Assembly (NCBI RefSeq): GCF_000969905.1
Contig: NZ_CP009520.1
Span: forward strand, 1,860,001-1,924,000
DNA length: 64,000 nucleotides
From: Methanosarcina vacuolata Z-761
Lineage (GTDB): Archaea; Halobacteriota; Methanosarcinia; Methanosarcinales; Methanosarcinaceae
Direction: 5' to 3'
The notes below the pieces were generated by a model. It did not search any database. It worked only from the letters and a program-made list of their open reading frames with translations, and had not been told where the DNA came from. This document shows positions 45,521 through 55,040 of the stretch, one piece after another (the stretch's first letter is position 1; each line of letters opens with the position of its first letter). Both the position numbers and the translations under genes were made by a program.

Positions 45521-46465
45521 ACTGTAGTTTCATACTTTTTTTCAATTTCTTCCTTTCAATTTCTTCCTTTCAATTTTTTCCTTTCAATTTTTTCCTTTCA
45601 ATTTTTTCCTTTCAATTTTTTCCTTAATTTCTTCCGTGTTTTTTCTTAATTTTCTCATTTTGAATTTATTTATAGTTCGTTTTCGTCTTTCTTTCAGTTT
45701 ATCCCTTGTTTCTACTATTTCCTTGTTTCCTCAGCTTATCCAGTTTTTATTATATTGAGCGCATCTCAAAACTTGATTTAATTTTCGGTATTGCTGCTGA
45801 TATTACAACTCCAAAGCATGATTTTTCCAGTACACTGCTTGTCCTTAGTAATCAATTTATAATTAAGTCAATTAAAGTGTTAATTGTTAGAGACTTTGGT
45901 AATACAGCTTATATTGATGTTTAGAGATTGTTATATTGATGTTTAGGGGTTGTAAAGTTTGGAATTCAGTCGTATGTAAAATTTAACGATTGGAGTCCAA
46001 AATCCAGAGCTCAATTAGTTGCTTACAAGAGATCTAAAAAAGTAATTTCGAGTTTTGGGATCAGCTTATTAAATAAGAAAAATAATTGTTAAATCCGCGC
46101 TAGATATTTTAAACAAGAAATAAATTGAACAGAAAAATATTAAAGAAAGAAATGAATATTGGCAAATATAAAAAGGTTTTTTATTGTTTGTGGCATTTTC
46201 TTTTCGAAAAGTAAATGCTATATGAAATATGTAGCGTACTTTATAGTAAAACTCTCGGTCTTCTATTTAGCTGAATTTTCAATATTTTAGGAGGAGGTTT
46301 CACCTCAAAGGATCTAACTGTTTATATTATGTAAAATGTTAGATCTGGATTTGCAGTAAACTTCCAAACCCCCAGAATTGGATTACTGGTATTGAAAATT
46401 CAGGACTTACAGATACAATCCCTTGAGATTGAGAGTTAAAGTTCGAGAATATCTGAGGTACTATA
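45521..46465. other. Intergenic region with a tandem repeat and a possible MITE
   Basis: No gene is convincing. The 14-bp array is listed separately. Bases about 45758-46070 are bounded by GAGCGCATCTCAAAACT and CGAGTTTTGGGATCAGCTT, an imperfect inverted repeat whose right end (GCTGATCCCAAAACTC inverted) also occurs near 21770 inside the casposon; this may be an IS-derived element. Confidence 0.45.
45540..45623. repeat. Tandem repeat, 6 copies of a 14-bp unit
   Basis: Six copies of TTTCAATTTTTTCC (first two with TTTCTTCC) directly after the PHP gene. The pyrimidine-rich array could also serve as a T-rich terminator for that gene. Confidence 0.9.
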
Positions 46466-46807
46466 ATGAAAAAAATGAGTTTTTTAGTGATCGGCTTGCT
46501 ACTTATGTCAATAGTAGCCATGTCAGGATGTGCTGATAACAAGACATCTGACAATACTGCCCCTGCAGAAGAGAATGCAGACAATATGTCAGCTAATACT
46601 ACTATGCCTCCAGGAGAAGACGCAGGCCAGATGCCAGTTGACAACGCTACCATGCCCCCTGAAGGTGCTCCAGGTAACATGTCCGGTAATGGGTCCATGC
46701 CTCAAGGTGCTCCAGGTAACATGTCCGGTAACGGTTCCATGCCTCAAGGCGCCCCAGGTAACATGTCAATGCCTCCTCAGGCAGGAAATGCAAGCAATAT
46801 GTCATAA
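46466..46807 (+). CDS. Small secreted lipoprotein with Asn/Met/Pro-rich repeats
   Basis: A 113-residue protein. The signal peptide ends in a lipobox (VAMSGC), so Cys22 is probably lipid-modified. The mature part is low-complexity, rich in Asn, Met, Pro and Gly, with three repeats of GAPGNMSGNGSMPQ and many N-x-S/T sequons (NMS, NTT, NAT, NGS) suited to N-glycosylation. No catalytic motif is seen. TTAGTAATAC-like sequence before the ATG has only a weak SD. Such proteins often sit in the cell envelope; metal binding through Met is possible but unproved. Confidence 0.75.
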   Translation: MKKMSFLVIGLLLMSIVAMSGCADNKTSDNTAPAEENADNMSANTTMPPGEDAGQMPVDNATMPPEGAPGNMSGNGSMPQGAPGNMSGNGSMPQGAPGNMSMPPQAGNASNMS

Positions 46808-47178
46808 TTTAACCAGTTGGAACATAGCTTTCAAACTGGTCAAACAAGGCTGAGGGTAATTGGTTAGATAACAACTTTACTACCTTTGCCTTAACCTTTT
46901 TTATTACTTTTAAACTCATACCTTCAATTCATCCTGCCCGACTTCAACTCAACAAGGATATTTTCCTACAACCGTATTGATGTAATCTGTTTCTTGCGGT
47001 ATATTGATTTGATCTCTTTTGCGGTGTCAACGTTACATCTTTTGACGCAAAATGGAGTAGTGGGAGAATACTCATTTTGCAGGATTGATCAATAACTCAA
47101 GGATAAGACCCGCATAGTCCTATATTATAAAAGCGTATAATATAAAAATCAAGATTTCATTTTTCGAGGTGTATTAGC
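46808..47178. other. Intergenic region with a hairpin before the dikinase gene
   Basis: An inverted repeat, GCAAAATGGAGTA (47047-47059) and TACTCATTTTGC (47069-47080), can form a 12-bp stem with a 9-base loop about 100 bases before the phosphotransferase gene. No other feature stands out. Confidence 0.55.
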
Positions 47179-49866
47179 ATGAACGTTTATGTAATGCACT
47201 TTAATGAAGTCGACAGGACAAATTTGCCTGAAGTCGGGGGAAAAGGTGCTAATCTGGGAGAAATGGTCAAAGCAGGATTTCCTGTTCCGCCGGGTTTTTG
47301 CATTACAACGTCGGCTTACTGTGATTTTATTGCAGCAAGCAATGAGATGGACAAATTTTTTGATTTGCTTGACCAGTTGAAACTGGATCAACCGGACGAA
47401 ATTAGCAGGCTGGGAAAACTGATAAGGGACCATTTATTAACCATCCCCATATCCCAAACAATCAAATTCTCTATCCTTGATGCATGGAAAATAGTGGGTG
47501 AAGAAAAGGCTTATGCCGTTCGGTCCAGCGCCACAGCCGAAGATTTGCCGACTGCCTCTTTTGCCGGCCAGCAGGAAACCTATTTGAACGTAAAAGGGAT
47601 GAATCAACTCCTTCAGGCTGTGCGGGAATGCTGGAGTTCTCTATTTGCCGACAGGGCAATTATCTACCGAATTAAACATGGATTTGGCCACCGTTCTGTC
47701 TATTTATCCATAGTGGTGCAGCAAATGATATTTCCGGAGGTTTCCGGGCTTATGTTTACCGTGGACCCTGTCACCGGGCACAGGAATACTATTTCCATTG
47801 ATGCCAGCTTCGGGTTGGGTGAAGCTCTTGTCTCAGGAATTGTTTCAGCCGACTCTTATCAGGTCCGCGAGAACCAGATTGTCAAAAAGCAAATCGCAGA
47901 AAAGAAGAAAGCTGTTTATCCGGTCACAGAAGGAGGAACAGTAACCAGAGAACTTGCTCCTGAACTCCAGAACAAGCAGGCTCTATCCGATGATAAAATT
48001 CTGGAACTGGCCCAACTTGGGCAAAGGATAGAAAAACACTACTGCTCAGAGCAGGACATCGAGTGGTGTCTGGCAGGGAATAAGTTCTATATCTTACAGA
48101 GCCGTCCTATCACTACTCTTTATCCGATTCCTAAAGTACATGACAATAAACTTCACGTATTTTTGTCTATTGCTCACCTGCAAATGATGACAGATGCCAT
48201 GAAACCTATGGGGATTTCTGTTTTTTGGGAGATATTTCCCTTTGGAAAAAACTCCGTACCCTTTTCCAATTCAATGATTGTGGAAGCGGGAGGAAGGCTT
48301 TTTTATGACGTTACCCCTCTTTTGTACAGTAAAGCTCTTCGGCGGTATTTTATCTGGAGAATTGCTATTGTAGACGAACTAATGAGAGATGCCCTGGAAA
48401 AAATAGTATCAAGCGAGATATTTCAACAAGAAGCAAAAGCAAACAAAGATACGACGAGACAGGTTTTTAAATTATTCAAACCGATTCTTCCGCTCTATTT
48501 AAAGGGTATCCCGATTATTGTTAACAATTTATTTTTCCTCGATCCCTCCGGCATCATTGAGCGAGCTACAGCTCCACCGGAAGAGATAATCAATAAGCAT
48601 AGGCACAGCATTATGCAGGCCTCAGGGATAGAGCGAATTAAAAGAGTTCAGGAAAGTATGGGCAAGTTGCTACAGGAACTGATTGGCAGCATGATGTACG
48701 TACCGTTACCATTCATTGTCCTGCCCATTGCCAGCCGGTTGACCAGACTATGGCTGGATGAGAACCTTGATGTTGATACGCTGAATAAATCCCTGCCTGG
48801 TAACGTGACAGGTGAGATGGGGTTAATGATTGGGGATCTGGCCGATACCGCACGAAAATATCCTGAAGTGGTAGATTTTCTGGAAAAATCGGAAGACAGC
48901 ACTTTCTATCAGGACACTTTCTATCAGGGACTTAGTAAAGTAAAGGGCGGAGATATATTCGGGACCGAACTGGAAAGGTTCATGGAACTGTATGGCATGC
49001 GCTGCCCGGGTGAAATCGATATTTCAAACGTTCGATGGTGGGAAGCCCCTACCCTTCTTGTTCCGTCCATTATAAACCATATTAAAAGCAATGCTCCGGG
49101 TGAGCACCGAAACCGGTTCAGACAGGGCAGAAAAGAAGCGCAGGAAGTCGTACAAAAACTTATGGAAAGTATTAGCAACACCCCTGCCGGAAGCCTCAAA
49201 GCAAGACTAATGTCCAGGCTTCTTTCCATTTACCGAAATTCCACAGGCTTGCGTGAGTTTCCCAAGTATGTTATTGTTCGATTTTTTGATATCTATCGAC
49301 AGGCTATCCTGGCAGAGGCCCTGGCTTTACATCAGAGAGGAATTTTGGAAAAAGAAGAGGATGTATTTTATTTATATCTCGATGAACTGGTTGCATTGCT
49401 AGAAAATCATTTTAGTGAGGACCTGACGCGGTTTATAGACTCCCGTAAAAAAGCCTGCGAGCAGTACCAGAAAATGACCCCTCCCAGGGTTATGACCAGC
49501 GAAGGAGAAGTTATTACAGGTGTTAGGATCGATATTGAGGCTCCAATAGGGGCTTTAATCGGGACTCCTGTTTCCGCCGGGGTTGCGGAAGGGTACGTAA
49601 AGGTTATCCTCAGACCCGAAGCCGCAAAGCTGAAAAAAGGGGATATTTTAGTAGCGCCTTTTACCGATCCTGGCTGGACTCCACTGTTTTATTCCGTTGA
49701 AGCCCTGGTGGTCGAGGTTGGGGGTATGATGACACATGGTTCAGTAATTGCGCGAGAGTATGGTATTCCTGCGGTTGTCGGTATCGAAAATGCAACCAAA
49801 ATCTTAAAAGACGGCCAGTACGTCCGCGTTGATGGTACCAGGGGTTTTGTACAGGTCCTTAAGTGA
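47179..49866 (+). CDS. Rifampicin-phosphotransferase-like / PEP-synthase-related enzyme
   Basis: An 895-residue protein. Residues 1-315 are a PPDK/PEP-synthase N-terminal ATP-binding domain (GGKGANLGEMVKAGFPVPPG, YAVRSSATAEDLPTASFAGQ, SGLMFTVDP, EQDIEWCLAGNKFYILQSRP). The middle, about 320-770, is alpha-helical and matches no TIM barrel. The swivelling His domain is at the very end, with MMTHGSVIAREYGIPAVVG; His near 853 would be phosphorylated. True PEP synthase has the His domain in the centre and a C-terminal PEP barrel, so this order, ATP-grasp/linker/His, is that of rifampicin phosphotransferases (Rph). The physiological substrate in a methanogen is unknown; it need not be rifampicin. 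Confidence 0.85.
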   Translation: MNVYVMHFNEVDRTNLPEVGGKGANLGEMVKAGFPVPPGFCITTSAYCDFIAASNEMDKFFDLLDQLKLDQPDEISRLGKLIRDHLLTIPISQTIKFSILDAWKIVGEEKAYAVRSSATAEDLPTASFAGQQETYLNVKGMNQLLQAVRECWSSLFADRAIIYRIKHGFGHRSVYLSIVVQQMIFPEVSGLMFTVDPVTGHRNTISIDASFGLGEALVSGIVSADSYQVRENQIVKKQIAEKKKAVYPVTEGGTVTRELAPELQNKQALSDDKILELAQLGQRIEKHYCSEQDIEWCLAGNKFYILQSRPITTLYPIPKVHDNKLHVFLSIAHLQMMTDAMKPMGISVFWEIFPFGKNSVPFSNSMIVEAGGRLFYDVTPLLYSKALRRYFIWRIAIVDELMRDALEKIVSSEIFQQEAKANKDTTRQVFKLFKPILPLYLKGIPIIVNNLFFLDPSGIIERATAPPEEIINKHRHSIMQASGIERIKRVQESMGKLLQELIGSMMYVPLPFIVLPIASRLTRLWLDENLDVDTLNKSLPGNVTGEMGLMIGDLADTARKYPEVVDFLEKSEDSTFYQDTFYQGLSKVKGGDIFGTELERFMELYGMRCPGEIDISNVRWWEAPTLLVPSIINHIKSNAPGEHRNRFRQGRKEAQEVVQKLMESISNTPAGSLKARLMSRLLSIYRNSTGLREFPKYVIVRFFDIYRQAILAEALALHQRGILEKEEDVFYLYLDELVALLENHFSEDLTRFIDSRKKACEQYQKMTPPRVMTSEGEVITGVRIDIEAPIGALIGTPVSAGVAEGYVKVILRPEAAKLKKGDILVAPFTDPGWTPLFYSVEALVVEVGGMMTHGSVIAREYGIPAVVGIENATKILKDGQYVRVDGTRGFVQVLK

Positions 49867-50691
49867 AATGAATCTTAATCAGGCACTTCAAAAAGGGCAG
49901 GATAATTACCTTCAAAAAGGGCAGGATAATTCTATTTTTTAAGGCAGGAAGTTCTTCATCTAATTTTATACCATAAGGTGTTTTCACCTTAGAAGGTAGA
50001 AAGCTGGTCGATTGATAAAACATAAACTTCTATAAGGTTAGCTCTTTCAAGGTTAGCTCTCAAGGTTAACTCCTTCAAAGTGTTTCCACCAGATGGGTGG
50101 AACAGGTCATGACTGTTTTAGAGTAGAGGTAATCTCAGACTCTTCTGTTTTCTGAATTACTAACGAGCTGGACGAAAATTACTAAAAAGCTGGAAGAAAA
50201 TTACAAAAGAGCTGGAAGAAAATTACAAAAGAGCTGGAAGAAAATTACAAAAGAGCTGGAAGAAAATTACAAAAGAGCTGGAAGAAAATTACAAAAGAGC
50301 TGGAAGAAAATCAGTATTAAGACCGGCAATTTCAATACTCATTGATATATATGAAGACTGGATTACTGGAAAAATGTATATACTAATGGAGCCAGTAATG
50401 GATCAATAATCAAAAAAAATACTAAGGGGTACAGAGCAAATTATACAGAAAAAATAAGCATATTGCTGAAAAATATCTTCTACTGCTCAGGATTTAACTT
50501 TAGTGTTACTCTCAGGAGTTATCATATTTTTTTTGGACCTGAACTCTGGCTGATCACAGGTACGAGATCTTAGGTACGATATCTTAAGATGTATGCCTTG
50601 AACTTTTCATAATTCAACAATTCAATTCACATTAAATATTTTAATTAAATATTTTAATCAAAAAGTTCATTTATTAGTAGGGAAGCCCTAA
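49867..50691. other. Intergenic region with hairpin and tandem repeats
   Basis: No gene. A direct repeat (TTCAAAAAGGGCAGGATAAT) occurs at 49890 and 49910. A small hairpin, AAGGTG-TTTT-CACCTT, lies at 49975-49990 and may end the upstream transcript. The 22-bp array is listed separately. The region should hold the antiporter promoter near 50600-50690. Confidence 0.5.
50165..50318. repeat. Tandem repeat, 7 copies of a 22-bp unit
   Basis: Seven copies of GAGCTGGAAGAAAATTACAA-AA (period 22), the first two slightly diverged. Confidence 0.95.
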
Positions 50692-52530
50692 ATGATCGAA
50701 CCTATATTTTTGATGGAAATAATTGTTGCCTTGCTCGTTCTATCCATGCTGGCACAGGTCCTTACCCACTATTTTCAGATACCTTTTATAATCTTTCTTT
50801 TTATTGAAGGAATAATAGTAGGACCTGAAGTTCTAAACCTCTTAAACCCGGCTCTTTACTCCGATGTGCTAAGTGCTATCGTTTCGATCTGCGTTTCTGT
50901 GATAGTCTTTGACGGAGGATTCCAGATCGACTGGAAGCACATGAGAGGAGTTAAAAAAAGTGTTATTAAATTAAGTACATTAGGAGTTTTTATCACTTTT
51001 ATCGGGATAACCATACTGACACATCTTCTTATAAATATCCCTATTCCAATTGCTGCTCTTTTTGGAGCTCTTGTTACTGCAACTGGTCCCAGTGTTGTTG
51101 GTCCAATAATCAGGAACATAGGGATTTGCCATAGGGTTGCCAAAATCCTGGAATTTGAGAGTGTCTTAAACGATGCTGTAAGTGTAATCCTAACTGCACT
51201 GGTTTTTGAAGGGATTACAGCTGAGATTTCCGGAACTGGTGCAGTTATTTTTATGCTGCAAAGAGTTGGGATGGGGTTAATTATAGGGGGCTTATGTGGG
51301 TTTATTCTACGCTGGTTTTTTACCAGAGGCATATCCATTGGCAAACAGCCTGCAAGGTTGTTCACTCTTACTTTTATCTTTGCTTGCTATGTATTGTCAG
51401 AAACTATAGGCAATGAGTCGGGGATTCTTGCAGTGGCTGTCTTTGGGATCATTATGGGATCTACCGAATTTCCCCAGAAGAAGATGATAGAAGAATTCAA
51501 TAATAATCTAGCGGTTTTAATGATCTCTCTGATTTTCATCTTGCTTGCAGCAATGCTCAAGTTCTGGTACATCATGGAGATCGGGCTAAAAGGGATTGCC
51601 CTGGTCTTGCTTATAGCACTATTTGTCCGTCCTGTGGCTGTATTTATCTCGATGCGGAGTTCAAAAATAAGTACTAAAGAAAAAATGTTCATATCTTTTG
51701 TGGGGCCAAGGGGAGTGGTTCCTACTTCGATTGCAACGTATTTTGCAATTAAACTGGATGAAATGGGGATTGCAGGAGGCCAAACTATTGTAGGACTGGT
51801 CTTCCTGACCGTTATTATTACTGTTTTCCTGACAGGTAGTATGTCAAAAAAAGTAGCTCAGATACTGGAGATAATTCCTATGGAAATTTTGATTATTGGA
51901 GGAGGAAAAATAGGCCGTATCCTTGCCGAAAGGTTTGATAACAGAGGAGAAAATGTGTCAGTTATAGACATCTCGGAAGAGGAATGTAACAAATGCAGGG
52001 AATTAGGAATCAGGACTGTTCAGGGTAATGCAGCAGATATAGCTATTCTGAAAAAAGCCGGGATTGAAAATGCCAAATATGTAGTTGTAACTACAAAAAA
52101 GGATGATGCAAATCTTCTTTTTTGTCAGATTGCAAAGGCAAAGTTTGGGTTTAAGGGAGAACAATTAATTGTTAGGGTAAATTACGTAGAAAATCTCCAG
52201 GCATTCTGGGATCTCGGAATTCGAGCGATGAGCACTACAATGACAACTGCTGCGGTCATGGAAAATATGATTGGCGGTAATGACCTATTTTCGATGTGTG
52301 AAATCGGAAATAGGGGCAATATTATGGAAGTTAAGGTTACCAATCCAAAAGTCGTGGGAAAAACTATAAAGGAAATAAATTTTCCAGAAAAAAGCCTCAT
52401 GGTTATGATACAACGGGGAAGCGAATCGATTATCGCATATAGCAGCTTGAAACTTGAATATAACGATATTGCAACGATTATTGCTGATAAGAGTTCAGGT
52501 AAGTATGTTTCTGATATTCTGTTTAAATAA
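50692..52530 (+). CDS. Cation/proton antiporter with RCK (TrkA-N/TrkA-C) regulatory module
   Basis: A 612-residue protein. Residues 1-395 are a CPA-type antiporter with about 12 membrane helices; motifs include ATGPSVVGPIIRN (TM5 region), FESVLNDAVSVILTALVF (the ND pair expected to bind the cation) and SFVGPRGVVPTSIATYFA. From about 398 a Rossmann RCK domain follows (MEILIIGGGKIGRILAERFD, VQGNAADIAILKKAGIENAK) and then a TrkA-C domain (about 535-612). NhaP/KefB-like proteins with this layout exchange Na+ or K+ for H+ under nucleotide or NAD(H) control; the ion cannot be told from the sequence. The direct repeat near its stop codon (52508-52580) duplicates the last codons. Confidence 0.92.
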   Translation: MIEPIFLMEIIVALLVLSMLAQVLTHYFQIPFIIFLFIEGIIVGPEVLNLLNPALYSDVLSAIVSICVSVIVFDGGFQIDWKHMRGVKKSVIKLSTLGVFITFIGITILTHLLINIPIPIAALFGALVTATGPSVVGPIIRNIGICHRVAKILEFESVLNDAVSVILTALVFEGITAEISGTGAVIFMLQRVGMGLIIGGLCGFILRWFFTRGISIGKQPARLFTLTFIFACYVLSETIGNESGILAVAVFGIIMGSTEFPQKKMIEEFNNNLAVLMISLIFILLAAMLKFWYIMEIGLKGIALVLLIALFVRPVAVFISMRSSKISTKEKMFISFVGPRGVVPTSIATYFAIKLDEMGIAGGQTIVGLVFLTVIITVFLTGSMSKKVAQILEIIPMEILIIGGGKIGRILAERFDNRGENVSVIDISEEECNKCRELGIRTVQGNAADIAILKKAGIENAKYVVVTTKKDDANLLFCQIAKAKFGFKGEQLIVRVNYVENLQAFWDLGIRAMSTTMTTAAVMENMIGGNDLFSMCEIGNRGNIMEVKVTNPKVVGKTIKEINFPEKSLMVMIQRGSESIIAYSSLKLEYNDIATIIADKSSGKYVSDILFK

Positions 52531-52582
52531 GTTCACGCAAGGTTTTTGATATTCTGTTTAAATAAGTTTAAGCAAGGTTTCA
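52508..52582. repeat. Direct repeat of about 37 bp at the antiporter stop codon
   Basis: The segment TGATATTCTGTTTAAATAAG plus flanks is repeated with 37-bp spacing, so the last codons and stop of the antiporter gene occur again just downstream. Confidence 0.85.
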
Positions 52583-52788
52583 AAATATGGCATTGGTAAT
52601 CGGTTAAGGAATTTTCTTGCCTGAAAGCTATTGATATTGCATTAGAAGCCGGCCTTAAATTTTGGCCTATTTATATAAAATCGATATCCGATTCCAGCTC
52701 GTGATTTATTTAAATATTTGGTAAATGTTGAGGAAATTGACGCAATTTGTCATGATTCCTCACTTAACCAAAGATGCATGGAAAGTTT

Positions 52789-53415
52789 TTAAAGAGTAAT
52801 CAATCTTACCCTTCCTCTGCTAACTTCGAGTTTGAACTTTCGGTTAATGTAATCTTTTGCAGGTCCTTTTCCATGTATGAGGAGTTCTACCAGATCTTCA
52901 GGTTCATCAATATCCGTACCTGCAAAGAAAGAGTCATATATTTCAAAATTCTGTCCGGAATCGGCTGCAATTGAACAATGAGTCAGAAAACTCGAACCAT
53001 AGTACCTTACCCTGTAGTTAGAGGGGTTCTTTATATAAAGGGCATTAGTACCTCCACCTTTTCCAGGAACGATGCAAACATCCTTTTTAGTCGAAACAAT
53101 CTCTATTATGTGCTTAGAAGAAAGAAGCGGAAGATCAGCCATAACAATAATAACCGGCTCCTCAGCCTGTTCAAGGTACCCGTTAAGGGCTTCATTCAGG
53201 TCATTTTTGTCCAGAAGCACGTTGGCTTTCGTCATATTCTCAAGCCCGTATATAGAAGGACTGAGAATATCGATTGTTCCAACTCCCGCTTCCTTAAGGG
53301 TGTCTATCACCTGATTCAGCATCAGTTCCACAAACTCTTCTCTCTCTTCCCGAGTCAGGACAGGGGACAATCTGGATTTTGCACTGCATTTTTTATAAGG
53401 GATTACGGCTTTCAT
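52789..53415 (-). CDS. cofC: 2-phospho-L-lactate guanylyltransferase CofC
   Basis: CofC activates 2-phospholactate (or phosphoenolpyruvate) with GTP for F420 side-chain assembly. The 208-residue protein shows the nucleotidyltransferase fold: KAVIPYKKCSAKSRLSPVL (nucleotide-binding signature with Lys and Arg), EEPVIIVMADLPLLSSKHI (metal-binding Asp) and CIVPGKGGGTNALYIKNPS. AGGAG lies five bases before the ATG. It is on the same strand as the cofH/cofG cluster 0.4 kb upstream, so the F420 genes are grouped but separated by hairpins. Confidence 0.94.
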   Translation of the reverse strand: MKAVIPYKKCSAKSRLSPVLTREEREEFVELMLNQVIDTLKEAGVGTIDILSPSIYGLENMTKANVLLDKNDLNEALNGYLEQAEEPVIIVMADLPLLSSKHIIEIVSTKKDVCIVPGKGGGTNALYIKNPSNYRVRYYGSSFLTHCSIAADSGQNFEIYDSFFAGTDIDEPEDLVELLIHGKGPAKDYINRKFKLEVSRGRVRLITL

Positions 53416-53823
53416 CTTGACTCCTGAAAATCTAAGTTCAGAAATAAATATAAATAAATATTAACTCAATTCACTGAAATTTATATGAAGAAGCGTAAAA
53501 CCCCCGCGTCCCGGAAAGATAAACTCGTTTTTCTTATGGTTCCGGCTTGCAGCAATTTCAACCGCTCTGACTTAATATTAAATCATAACCACACTGAGAA
53601 AGGCGCACAGGAAGAAGTAACTTCACAAAATTCACCCTCTCAGGCAAAACTTAATTTTTCTATATTCTAAATTTACATTCTACACTCTACATTCTAAATT
53701 AGTCCGCTTGAGCGAACGAAGTGAGCGAAACGGACAGCTCCCGAGTCTAAACTCGGGAGCTGCAACCTTGCCTGAATGACCTCATGCCGTCCTCCCGAGA
53801 CGGGACTCGGGAGCTGCAACCTT
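53416..53823. other. Intergenic region with strong hairpins
   Basis: Contains the hairpins listed below. An open frame on the plus strand at 53485-53670 (KKRKTPASRKDKLVFLMV) has no SD and is doubtful. Confidence 0.5.
53696..53822 (-). terminator. Cluster of hairpins after the cofH/cofG operon
   Basis: Three stems stand in a row: GTCCG...CGGAC (about 53702-53735), CTCCCGAGT-CTAA-ACTCGGGAG (about 53738-53760) and CTCCCGAG-ACGGG-ACTCGGGAG (about 53790-53814). The last two are each followed by the same GCTGCAACCTT. They begin directly after the cofH stop codon, so they may end or protect the operon transcript. They could equally be a small repeat family. Confidence 0.55.
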
Positions 53824-54951
53824 TCACAAAATAGGAAGGGGATTGACTTTATTAGAAAAATCTCGTTCTATTTTCCGGTATAGAGTATCCCTCTGCACAG
53901 GGGTTCTTCCTGCTCCTTTTATCATCCATTCGAACTCGGCAGGAGATACATATTCTCCATTACTGCCTCCCGAGGCTGTGGAGATCTGGTCTTCCATAAG
54001 CGTGCCTCCGAGGTCGTTTGCTCCGCACTGTAAGGCTACCTGAGCGAGTTTCTTTCCTAACTTTACCCACGTGGCCTGAATATTGTTAACGTAAGTATGT
54101 AAAATTACGCGGGAAATAGCTATGAGCTGAAGGTCTTCAAGCCCTGTGGTCGAGAATTTTCCGGATGCAATCATCTTTTCCCCTACAGGGTTATTGTAAG
54201 GCAAAAACGCCATTGGTATAAGTTCCGTAAACCCGCCTGTCTCTTTCTGGATTTCACGGATGATAAAGACATGGTCCAGGCGTTCTTCAAGGGTTTCAAC
54301 ATGTCCGTACATGATAGTGGAATTAGTGGAAATCCCTGCTTTATGTGCTGCAGTTATGGTATCAATCCACTGCTGGGTATTGATTTTTCCAGGGCAGATA
54401 ATCTTTCTTACCCTGTCGGAAAGGATCTCGGCCGAAGTCCCGGTAAGGGAATCAAGCCCACTTTTTTTAAGTCTTCGCAGGGCTTCTTCAACCGACATGC
54501 CTGAGATTCCTGCTGCGTAATTTACTTCCATAGGGGACAGGGCATGAATACACAGGTCAGGGAATTCGGCTTTTACTGATTCTATAATCTCAAGATAGAA
54601 CTCTACATCAGCTTCCGGGATATATCCACCCTGGATGCATACCTCCACAGCTCCTGCTTTTCTCGCTTCTCCTGCTTTTTCCAGGATTTCTTCAACGCTC
54701 AGGATATACCCTTTCTCTGTCCTGTAGGCACAGAACCCGCAGTTTCCCACACATTTATTTGTGATATAGATATTCCTGTTCACTACATAACTAACAGTAT
54801 CGCCTACCGTACTGGCACGCAGATTATTGGCGAGCTCAAACAGCTCAAAAGGGTTTCCTTCAAGCAGAAGGAGGGCATCCTCTTTAGTACATTTTCCCTG
54901 GTATGCCCTTTCAATTACATCTTCTGGAGTTGTCGGTTTTTTCGTGTACAT
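53824..54951 (-). CDS. cofH: CofH paralogue 1 (radical SAM, F420 precursor synthase subunit 2)
   Basis: CofH is the radical SAM enzyme that joins tyrosine-derived hydroxybenzyl to 5-amino-6-ribitylamino-uracil in the synthesis of the F420 chromophore precursor Fo. The protein has 375 residues from the start I prefer (ATG at 54951). The cluster motif CVGNCGFC is at residues 67-74 in this numbering, followed by the family's CIQGGYIPE and GANDLGGTLMEDQIS. A longer frame adds nine residues. It is closely similar to the upstream cofH, showing a tandem duplication; both keep all three cluster cysteines. Confidence 0.93.
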   Translation of the reverse strand: MYTKKPTTPEDVIERAYQGKCTKEDALLLLEGNPFELFELANNLRASTVGDTVSYVVNRNIYITNKCVGNCGFCAYRTEKGYILSVEEILEKAGEARKAGAVEVCIQGGYIPEADVEFYLEIIESVKAEFPDLCIHALSPMEVNYAAGISGMSVEEALRRLKKSGLDSLTGTSAEILSDRVRKIICPGKINTQQWIDTITAAHKAGISTNSTIMYGHVETLEERLDHVFIIREIQKETGGFTELIPMAFLPYNNPVGEKMIASGKFSTTGLEDLQLIAISRVILHTYVNNIQATWVKLGKKLAQVALQCGANDLGGTLMEDQISTASGGSNGEYVSPAEFEWMIKGAGRTPVQRDTLYRKIERDFSNKVNPLPIL

Positions 54952-55040
54952 CCGATCATCCTTTTTAAAATTCCTCATTTCCCTGAGTGTTATTCAACTA
55001 TCTACTGCTTTTATCCGTACAATTTGAAGAGGATACCAGC

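Noticed and set aside
47179-49866. Calling this gene phosphoenolpyruvate synthase (ppsA)
   Set aside because: The phosphohistidine domain is C-terminal and no PEP-binding barrel follows it, so the domain order is wrong for PpsA.
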